From contig CM055280.1 of NCBI GenBank assembly GCA_029237695.1, positions 36,912,508 to 36,976,507 on the forward strand: DNA of 64,000 bases, in the 5' to 3' direction. Positions 55,985-64,000 of the stretch are shown piece by piece. Origin of the DNA: Conchocele bisecta (taxonomy: Eukaryota; Mollusca; Bivalvia; Lucinida; Thyasiridae). The stretch's first letter is position 1. The number at the start of each line of letters is the position of its first letter. A model generated the notes under the pieces. That model was not told where the DNA came from, did no database searches, and saw nothing but the letters and a program-made list of their open reading frames with translations. Position numbers and translations under genes: made by a program.

Positions 55985-56650
55985 ATGATCCACGCCATGT
56001 GATTTTGTACCTAAGAACACGTGTGATTTTCATGATATATATTTACAGAAACTGATATTTTCTGTAAATGGCATCAGTTTGTTTGTTTGTTTGTTGGGGT
56101 TTAACGGCCTATCAACAGCTACGGTCATTTAAGGCCGGGTCAATGGGTTTAGTACTAAATCCCATATATTACCTGTACAAGTACATGTACATTTCAAGTA
56201 CATGTACAAATGGGGGGAAAATCCCAAAATCAGGACTGAATATTTACAATAACAAAACTATATATTCAGCACTGAAATCAGAATAATCCTGATCTGATGC
56301 CAGGTCCTCACCACACCAGAATCACTTGGCCCCTCCCAAAAGCAATAGGATCAGTAATAATCTTACTACTTTTATAATGGGCAATAACCCAATTCAACTC
56401 CCAGGTAACAAAAGAGCCAAAGATAAAAACGTACCCGAGGGCCAAACCAGGCAAATCGTGATTCCTATAAGGAGGAACCCCTACCGTTAATTTACGCCGT
56501 CTCGTTCGCCCGACCACCACCCACTAAATGGCATAAGTTAATGAGCTTTTCATAGTAAATGCGATTGCGTCATTGACGGCAAATATCGTAAATATTTTTT
56601 ATGAAATATCACACATCTTCTTAGGTACAAAATCACACGGCCCGTCTCAT
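55985..56650. mobile_element. Family D foldback interrupted by a SINE
   Basis: Left gccatgtgattttgtaccta, then a break at 56077; right from 56525 to ttaggtacaaaatcacacgg. Confidence 0.75.
56078..56524 (-). mobile_element. SINE-like retroposon, full length, minus strand
   Basis: Target duplication taaatggcatcag / taaatggcataag (12 of 13) at 56065-56077 and 56525-56537; gtttgtttgtttgtttg tail. Very close to the copy at 44908. Confidence 0.85.
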
Positions 56651-56699
56651 ATTAACAGCTTACAGAGATGTGTCAAGGGAGATAATCCCACAACAAGTG

Positions 56700-57690
56700 C
56701 CAACAATGTACCGGTATAAACATTTGTTCTATATTTAGTAACATTGTAATCTCTAGCACATGCATGTAAAAAGGTCTATCTACGACCCTGTTAATAGTAA
56801 CAAAGAAAATAAAATTTATACATATTAGTATTCTCTATCTATTTTCCTTATTTCTGAACCAAAATATATGTTGTGACCACTCATTTGAACCGAGACGGTT
56901 CAAATGAGTGGTCACAACATATACTTCTGATGAGAAATAAAGAAATTCTTCAGTCTTGCCGGATATTTTTTCCCATCTACGACCCTGTTAATAGTAACAA
57001 AGAAAATAAAATTTATACATATTAGACCAGGATTATATTATTTTTCGAGTTAATGGACAATTTGTGAATGTATCTACAAGTAGTAGTACTAAGTAGGCAT
57101 AAACAAGGTAAGAAAACACTAATTAAAAAAAATGTATTTCATGATCATCAAATTTAGTTCTTATATATTTATATTTCTTGTCAATAAAAAAATTCTGAGA
57201 CTTAAAGAATATGAAGCAGAATTATTTATAATTTCAACAATATAATTATGTTCAAATATTTTATCAATTGTCTGCACTTTGACTCGATAGATAATGTGGA
57301 TTTTAATATCTATGCACTTATCTTAATATTACTAAATTAAAACTACATTTGCAAACAAAAATTAAATCGAAAAATAACAAGAATTAAGGTCCCGATAACA
57401 AAAGCACTATTCTGCTATAAAACGTCCAATTAATCAACAAAATGTGACATGCCATGTCAAAACACGAGCCAATCAAATGTTTGAATAGTGTATCTCCTGA
57501 TCAGATAGCAAGTCTTATACTCATGTTCAACCACAACATGCGGCTCGCTGAGCTTGCGAACAGTGTAGGCCATGATCAGACTGCGCATCTGCGCAGTCTG
57601 ATCAGGGCCTGCACTGTTTGCTAAACATTCTTCATGATTTCAATATCCGCACATCGTGTCACACTACGTAAGTGTACTAACTGACCAGGA
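56700..57690. other. AT-rich intergenic
   Basis: 56770-56825 and 56978-57024 share ctacgaccctgttaatagta then acaaagaaaataaaatttat around a family J-type palindrome, which appears to have inserted with duplication of its flank. 57568-57605 is a short palindrome gatcagactgcgcatctgcg. No gene seen. Confidence 0.45.
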
Positions 57691-57691
57691 T

Positions 57692-57757
57692 GATTGATTG
57701 ATTATTGGTGTTTAATGGCCTATCAACAGCTAAGGTCATTTAAGATCGGATAACCGA
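57692..57757 (-). mobile_element. SINE-like 3' fragment
   Basis: ttgattattggtgtttaatg then gcctatcaacagctaaggtc. Confidence 0.55.
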
Positions 57758-58068
57758 CCAGGAGCTATGCCGATCAGTAACTTCATAAGTCACCTTTTAT
57801 CATGACGGCTCACACCACACGTATGCAATCGGATGCTACAGACAAAGTTTCACAAGCTAAATATTGTAGCACAGTAGGCCCTGATCAGGCTGGACATTCT
57901 GTAACTGATCCGGTGGCTTACACATGAAATCCATTTGTATCACTGCGGATGAAATGGACCGTATTTATTCTAACACATGTTATTTCCATATAGAAATCCA
58001 ATGAAAACACACTACTTTCCAAGCTTTAGTGAAGAACACCAGCAACTTGATTTACAACCAATTGTTTG

Positions 58069-58682
58069 GTACCGGTGTCACAGGAAATATCCCCCCCCCC
58101 CATCACCACCTTCACAGACACTGTCCACAAAACTTATAATGTATTTTCATATACATTGTTGATATTGTGCTCAGGAGCATACAAAATGTGCATGCTAGAA
58201 CCAGTCTGTTGACAACAGAGGACGTAATATCCCAACATGTATACCCAACTAACATAGTCATAATGTACATCTGCTTGTGGAGAAGTATGTGAATAGGCGA
58301 GGCAGCATTTTCTATAAAAGAGCTAGGTTAAATCTCTAGGTTCTCTAGGTTAAATCTCTACCATAGCTGCATATGATTGGTATAAATGTATAGCACATGG
58401 TGGGGGTGGGTCTAGAAAATAAAAACAGTATATCTGTGTAGAACAGCAAGATGTGGCATGTAATGGTGGTGGAGGGAGGGAGATTTTCCTAGGAAATATT
58501 CCCCCCCCCCCCGCCACCATCTACCATATGCATAGTGGATATGAACGTCTCTTTGTAGACAAGAACAGCCCACGATTGGGAGAGTATTTCTGAAGAAACA
58601 AAATAATGTATGTTGGTGTAGAACAGACAGCATGTGGCATGTATTGGTGGGGTGGGGGGAGAATTTCCTGTGACACCGGTAT
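58069..58682. mobile_element. TIR element with ACCGGTGTCACAGGAAAT ends and poly-C tracts
   Basis: The left end taccggtgtcacaggaaat and right end atttcctgtgacaccggta are inverted. C runs follow the left end (58089-58098) and lie in the middle (58500-58511), with matching G runs at the right. tgtggcatgtaatggtggtg recurs, showing internal duplication. Confidence 0.75.
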
Positions 58683-58689
58683 AAATTAT

Positions 58690-59100
58690 GATGATAATCC
58701 AAATTTTGTTACAAATATGTGAAGACTTATTGCCTTAGTGATCTGTGTAGCCCCTGATCAACCTGTATATAAAGTACTTACACGAGCATGGCGGGTGGCC
58801 TGCTCAAACATTTAGTGTCACTAACGTTTGAGCACGACACCCTCCATACATAGATAAAAGGCTTTTCCTCAACTTGTAGAGTGCCAGACAGACAATCAGT
58901 GTGCAAACTCTGGTGGTCTCGCACCAAAGATTTGCTTAGAACCAGATAACGTTTGTACAATAGCACAGAAATGGAATGTCAGATGAACAGGTAAAGAAAT
59001 TATAAACCAGCTGTCCATGGTCTGCACGTCGAGCCTACTTGATAGTGCCGTGTCTTATTGATGGTCAGAGTGTGTACCGAACATGTGACATGAATATAAG
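58690..59100. other. Intergenic, no gene seen
   Basis: 58795-58835 has a short inverted gctcaaacatttagtgtcac / taacgtttgagca. Otherwise nothing recognised. Confidence 0.4.
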
Positions 59101-59122
59101 TGGTTATAGATTATAAACACAT

Positions 59123-59326
59123 AACCCTTACACTGCTGAATTAAATGTGTTGTCTGCTGTTTATTTTTTATTTTACATTTTCTCATCAAAAACATGTTTT
59201 AACAACACTTTAGAATCATTTTCATTGGAAATGATTCTAAAGTGTTGTCAAACCATGTTTTACTGAGAAAGGATACAAAATATAAAATGACAGCACATAG
59301 CAAGTTATGTTTCCCGAATTCCAAGG
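59123..59326. mobile_element. Family B foldback, copy 9
   Basis: ataacccttacactgctgaa left, gaatcattttcattggaaat core, ccaagggttaa right. Confidence 0.75.
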
Positions 59327-59391
59327 GTTAAAACTAACATTTCTACAAGCCATTTGATCTTGTGTATAATGAGTATGGCTAAGCTATAGCA

Positions 59392-59500
59392 GGGCCCAGT
59401 TGCTCAAAACCTCTGTTAACTTAACAGACTGTTAAATCCTTAGCAATGCTAAGGATTTAACAGTCTGTTAAGCTAACAGAAGCTTTGAGCAACCGGCCCA
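59392..59500. mobile_element. Foldback with gggcccagttgctcaaa ends
   Basis: taacagactgttaaatcctt agc is mirrored at 59444; ends gggcccagttgctcaaa and tttgagcaaccggccca. Confidence 0.8.
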
Positions 59501-59560
59501 GGAAAATATGAATGACAACACAGAAACATATGAAGTTTCAAGTGAATGTGACTTATGGTT

Positions 59561-59961
59561 CAGAGCTCCAGATAAGCTGCGTATTTGCGTAAATACCCAA
59601 TTGAAATTGCCAAAAACCCAATTGAAATCAGAAGTAGCGAGTATCAAAAAGCGATAACAAATTTGTGGTACCTTTATCATGCTACAGAAAACAATAAACA
59701 GACCACAAATATAGCATATTTTTCTTATTTTCCATGAAAACACATCTAGGCATTTCATTAGAATTGTCTCCAAGGAGACAATTCTAATGAAATGCCAAGA
59801 CATGTTTTCATTTCAAAGAAAACTATTCAATAATTGCTGTCTGTTGATGTGTAAACAGTAGTGTGATTTTATTTTACCCAATTGAAATATTGAAATACCC
59901 AATTGCTTCAGATATGATGGAGTGAAAATACTCAATTACTAATTCCTTATCTGGAGCCCTG
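59561..59961. mobile_element. Family R element, copy R4
   Basis: cagagctccagataagctgc and ccttatctggagccctg ends, flanked by tggtt on each side; same interior as 50332-50732. Confidence 0.88.
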
Positions 59962-60034
59962 TGGTTGACCACACACTTTACAAAAACTACAATGTTTGAA
60001 GTTGACCTTGGAGATGACGGTCCAATGAAGTAAT

Positions 60035-60130
60035 TGATTTGATTTATTGGTGTTTAATGGCCTATAAACAACTAAGGTCATTTAAGGCCAGGCAAACGGG
60101 TTCGGTCCCGCATTTAACCTGCTGCATTGG
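60035..60130 (-). mobile_element. SINE-like 3' fragment, minus strand
   Basis: tttattggtgtttaatggcc, ggccaggcaaacgggttcgg, tcccgcatttaacctgctgc. Confidence 0.65.
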
Positions 60131-60387
60131 GCCAATGAAGTAATACTACAGATGATAGTAAATAAGAAGCAAGTAAAGTCTGTAGTCAATGCAAGCTACA
60201 GTTGTAGAGATACAAGGAATTTAAAACTGATGGATTGGTACCAAGCAAGGATGAAAGGACAGACACATGTACAAACATCATTGTGATCACTATATCAAGG
60301 TCTCCAGAAGCGAACTTGAAAAACAAATGACAACGGTAGCACTAAAATCTTTGTAAGCAGCAAAATGCAGCACAATAACTAATATGT

Positions 60388-60495
60388 GGATTTGACTGTT
60401 GAAATGGGGCTTTCGGCATTTACAACCAGTGTAGACCAAGTCCAGCCTGCATATCTACAGTCTGCTCAGGGTCTACACCGGTTGCAATTCAGTAA
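60388..60495. mobile_element. Family T-like fragment
   Basis: gtggatttgactgttgaaat and ctgctcagggtctacaccgg, a short diverged piece. Confidence 0.5.
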
Positions 60496-60560
60496 ATATT
60501 TAACAAAATAGTGTCTAGAGTTCGCTAGTAGGCTAGAAGCCAGAAGGAACACAAATTCCA

Positions 60561-60808
60561 GGGGGCCGTTTCACTAAACTTTGTACGACTAAAATGTTCG
60601 CAAGTGCAAAATTATGATAGTCTGTACATTTCACATTAACAATGTTTTCTTGTAAACAATTATTGGATTTACATTTATTGAGCATAGGCTGCATATGCAG
60701 CCTATGCTCAATAAATGTAAATCCATCAATTGAAATTTCTAGACGATCCTAAATTTGCACTTACCGTACGAACATTTTAGTCGTACGAAGTTTAGTGAAA
60801 CGGCCCCC
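60561..60808. mobile_element. Family K foldback, copy 3
   Basis: gggggccgtttcactaaact and tttagtgaaacggccccc; the best preserved of three. Confidence 0.87.
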
Positions 60809-60885
60809 AGAAGCCCAAAATATGCGGTCACAGCAGCATATATATATATTGATACCATTTGTTTCCTCTCACTCCTATGCTACAG

Positions 60886-60985
60886 GGGTGTGACAAACAA
60901 TTGGGCTGCGATCCAACAAAACCAGGCTTATTTCATTCTGGTCACCAAGACAACAAGGGAGGTTGTCAGATGTTCACCCGTTTGA
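60886..60985 (+). CDS. Possible terminal exon
   Basis: A strong acceptor context (tgtttcctctcactcctatg then ctacag) precedes a frame reading RGVTNNWAAIQQNQAYFILV then TKTTREVVRCSPV and a TGA. I do not recognise it. No upstream partner exon is visible within the window, and a short stretch at 38893 (aaaaccaggcttacttcat) is similar, so it could be repeat-derived. Confidence 0.25.
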
Positions 60986-61118
60986 AACATTAGACCTACA
61001 GAACAGCTATCAGAGTAAATGGGCTAGTCAAGGCAATTTCTCCATACTGATTCTGAACACCTGCAATGCTGAGTGTCACAAGTTGAAATACAAAGTTCAT
61101 TGCACAAACAGAATTTAA

Positions 61119-61310
61119 TCCTTAGAATGCGGGAAACAAAAATTGTTCTCCGACAGCTGTTTTTTCATATTTTGTCATTCTCATTTATTCTTAACAAAAA
61201 CAATGGCTTGACAGCACTTTAGAATCATTTCCATTGGAAATGATTCTAAAATGCCGTGAAACCATGTTTTTGATGAGAATCATGGAAATTAACAAGCAGG
61301 CGACAAAATT
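61119..61310. mobile_element. Family B foldback, copy 10
   Basis: ttaatccttagaatgcggg left, agcactttagaatcatttcc core facing its inverse; right end degraded. Confidence 0.65.
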
Positions 61311-61628
61311 GTAATGAATAATTCTCATAATTTTTCCTTGTGTTCCCCTACAGACCCAATACAACTAGATACGTGAATCAGGAGTCATATTTCTAAATCG
61401 GGTTGGGCATAAAAAAACTGCTTGACGCAGAATACAGATATCCATGTTTCAAGTTTTAGGTTACATAGAAACAATGTGTGTCCGAGTTAACCCTATACTT
61501 CCCATTCAGCCAATGCCATCCACACAATCACCAAGGAACTATGATAGCTTGACGGTAATAAATTACAACCATGAAGTAAGAGATCAATATTGTGCCAGCC
61601 GCTCACCTTACAAAATCACACCATTTAG

Positions 61629-61920
61629 CATCGCTCCAGATAAGTTTATCTAAAAGAGTACTATACCCCCAGATTTCAAATTCAATTAGTATTTTACAAA
61701 TGTATTATTGATTTTCTTATTAAATATGGAACAAATGATACAAAAAAGCAAACACTGCAGCTCAACTAAGTAAATTTTAAACTTTATTACAGTATTTTCA
61801 CTACTCAATTTGAAAATTAATTTATGTGAGTATATTGTACCCCCATTTTTGATAATCAATGCGTATTCAGCTAAAATAAGTGCATAAACTACGCCAATAC
61901 GCACCTTATCTGGAGCTCTG
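61629..61920. mobile_element. Family R element, copy R5 (second core type)
   Basis: Ends catcgctccagataag and cttatctggagctctg, duplication atttag at 61623-61628 and 61921-61926. Core shared with 13328-13746 (agagtactataccccc, ctcaactaagtaaat). Confidence 0.85.
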
Positions 61921-61995
61921 ATTTAGTGCATAACAATTCTAATCTCTCAAGCTATAATTACCTCCCTTAGCACATCACCGTTTTTACCCAATACT

Positions 61996-62186
61996 CAGAG
62001 CTCCAGTTAAGGTGCGTAATTTAGAGGTAAATTTCTTATTTCTGCATCAAAAATGGCAAGTTGGGAGTGCTTTCGAATCGTCTCAATGAGACGATTCTAA
62101 AGGACTCCCAACTTGCCATTTTTGATGAAGAAATAACAAAATTTCACCCCAAGCTGGTCAAATTACGCACCTTAACTGGAGCTCTG
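61996..62186. mobile_element. Family R element, copy R6 (third core type)
   Basis: Ends cagagctccagttaaggtgc and caccttaactggagctctg, duplication aatact at 61990-61995 and 62187-62192. Core palindrome atggcaagttgggagtgctt facing its inverse. Confidence 0.9.
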
Positions 62187-62189
62187 AAT

Positions 62190-63019
62190 ACTGATTTCAA
62201 AAATGTACATGTACTTTTAGGAATTGATGTGGTAAAAGAGAATTCAGACCACAATGTGGAATTAAGTTTCTATCCACTTTAGACATTAATTATCCATCGA
62301 GTTCTATAGATAAAATATTTTTTATTAAAATAAATCTGATTAAATTATTTTGTTCTCCATAAATGTATATGTTGTTGCCATGAGACAGTTCATATGAGTG
62401 GTAACAACAAATAATTTCGAACAGAAATAGAGAAAACAGCAGGGAAAAATCTCTCCAAATTTACATACTACTGCAAATATATATGGCATATACTGGGTTA
62501 AAAACATATATAACAGGAAAAGTAGTGATGTGAGAAGGGAGGTCATTCCAAAGCCAGACCAATATAAGGCCATTTTTATTTTTATTTGTTGGTTTACGGA
62601 TTTTTTTTCTGCGAGATCGGGTCGGTCGGTCGGAACAAAATAAAAATAAAAAAAAGGTTTTTCAATTTTTTTTTTTTTTTTTGGCACAGAGTTGGGTCGG
62701 TCGGTAAAAAAACAAAAAGGCCAGTGATTGATACAGTGAAACTTGTGTTAACCGGCATCGTCTCGGACCAAGAGTTTGTCGGTTAATGGAGGGTGTCGAT
62801 TCAGCAAGGTTCTTTATATTCTACATAGCAACTCAGTTTAATATTCACATACTGTTGAATGTTGATCATTGTGAATGGGTTGCATAATGCGTACATATTA
62901 GTACAGTATCTGGTTTAGGTTAAGTAAGTAAAATAAAAATAATTAAATAAAATAAAAATATGTATTTATTTACCAAGTCGTGTGACAATTCGTTGATGTC
63001 ACCATACTTGGCACTTGAA
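62190..63019. other. Intergenic, low-complexity tracts
   Basis: T- and A-runs at 62667-62683, a gtcggtcggt motif repeated at 62627 and 62697, and a one-ended pogo-like terminus at 62731. No gene supported. Confidence 0.4.
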
Positions 63020-63445
63020 TTACACACTGAGCACTATTGTTTCACATTTACGCTCCTGGTAAAAATGTTGTGGTATGACAGTTCGTACATTAATGTCAGC
63101 TATTGATAACCTAACAATTGCCAATGTTACACAACACACAAGGTGGGGGATCACGTGGTTACGCTGAACGATGTGACGTAATTTGTGACGTATTTTATAC
63201 AGCTTATTAACTTCCAATATCTTTGTATAACTACCTCGGATTTTGATGATAAAATACTCATCAAATACTCTAAGTGTATGAGCATTGTGGTCACCGCAAA
63301 AAAATGATTCGCAGACCTGTCCAGCAACATGGACGCAACTTAGTGTCGCTCCTCTTCTCAGTGCAATAATGGGTCCTTCTGAGGACACAAATCCACAAGA
63401 CTCGCCATAGATTATACCAGTAACCAACCGTTTTCTTAGAACATA
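63020..63445 (-). CDS. Unassigned open stretch, possible terminal exon
   Basis: Minus-strand frame of about 142 codons reading KRLVTGIIYGESCGFVSSEG, then RRGATLSCVHVAGQVCESFF and more, ending KCETIVLSV before a stop. A ttctaag acceptor-like site lies at about 63445, immediately beside the 'aacaagagggcc' element. I recognise no domain. At this length chance is a real alternative. Confidence 0.2.
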   Translation of the reverse strand, partial: YVLRKRLVTGIIYGESCGFVSSEGPIIALRRGATLSCVHVAGQVCESFFCGDHNAHTLRVFDEYFIIKIRGSYTKILEVNKLYKIRHKLRHIVQRNHVIPHLVCCVTLAIVRLSIADINVRTVIPQHFYQERKCETIVLSV

Positions 63446-63448
63446 AAA

Positions 63449-64000
63449 CAAGAGGGCCATGATGGCCCTAATTCGCTCACCTGACTCCATGAACACCAGA
63501 GGAGAATGTGACATTGAGTTCATGTGTTTTAAATAAATTGTGCTATTTTTAGATGGCGGTCATCTTGGATTAAGCAATGACTCTCATTTTACCAAATCTG
63601 AAAATGCTTCACCCAAGGATCTTAACTTACTATGAAGTTTGGCCATCATCGGCCATGTGGTTTCTGAGAAAAAGACGTTCAAAATCTTGAATAAATGACC
63701 TTTTGGCGGCCATCATGGATGACATAATCATCCGATTCCGACAAATATTGCACCAGAGCAATCGCCTCATCGATACCTTCAATTTGATACATGACATTAG
63801 CATATTCGGTCAAAAATAAAATTTGACCCCACGGGCCACGCCCATTTTTGACCCTGGGGTCACCATTTTCACAAATTTGAAAGAGCATTGTATATCAATC
63901 ATTCCTACCAAGTGTCATCGAAATCCAGCTAGCGGTTCATGAGAAGAAGATTTAAGAATTTGTGCTATTTTTAGACGGCGGCCATCTTGGATTAGCGATG
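63449..64000. mobile_element. 'aacaagagggccatgatggccc' element, cut by window end
   Basis: Closely similar to 53081 onward (aacaagagggccatgatggc, aaatgcttcacccaaggatc, accagagcaatcgcctcatc) with a small extra segment near 63490. The right end is outside the window. Confidence 0.8.

Overview
This is eukaryotic, intron-rich, repeat-saturated DNA. The interspersed families (the 'aacaagagggccatgatggccc' repeat, the 'gatcaggatctgcactgtt' MITE, tandem-core elements with gtccgtcc or ggcgtc tracts) and the many small palindromic elements resemble bivalve mollusc genomes. A heterodont such as a dreissenid is my guess, from recall rather than any search. No bacterial-type genes, rRNA or canonical tRNA gene was seen.

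One protein-coding gene is well supported: the 3' part of a Roco-family gene on the + strand. Six exons (8987-9261, 12627-12908, 13869-14061, 14793-14876, 17988-18147, 24031-24148) join with matching splice phases into 369 codons plus a stop. They encode the C-terminal part of a COR (C-terminal-of-Roc) domain, a CxxC-containing segment, a short helical linker and a death domain. The Roc GTPase and anything N-terminal to it must lie left of 8987; the 39-bp satellite at 1-4966 suggests they are outside the window. The coding end of the last exon is tandemly repeated five times with an 80-bp period (24071-24470). Copies 1-4 carry an in-frame stop that copy 5 lacks, so the protein loses a C-terminal tail that is still open in copy 5.

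The introns are filled with nested transposons. Intron 1 holds a tandem-core element (inverted ends at 9486 and 12265) with a TTAA-flanked MITE inside. Intron 4 holds a TTAA MITE (15110-15550) and a SINE-like element split by a 1.2-kb insertion. Intron 5 holds an element with ends at about 18436 and 23130 whose repeat arrays are split by a 1.3-kb insertion.

From about 24.6 kb to the end the window is a mosaic of short foldback/MITE families, SINE-like retroposons, minisatellites and low-complexity tracts, with a few isolated exon-like stretches (27893-27987, 28540-28760, 60886-60985) and one weak minus-strand ORF (63020-63445). No transposase or reverse transcriptase ORF is visible, so essentially every element here is non-autonomous. 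Several insertions can be dated relative to each other because one element interrupts another. Also of note are a seven-copy array of RFX X-box-like palindromes at exact 31-bp spacing (45692-45891) and two places where adjacent TTAA elements share a single TTAA.
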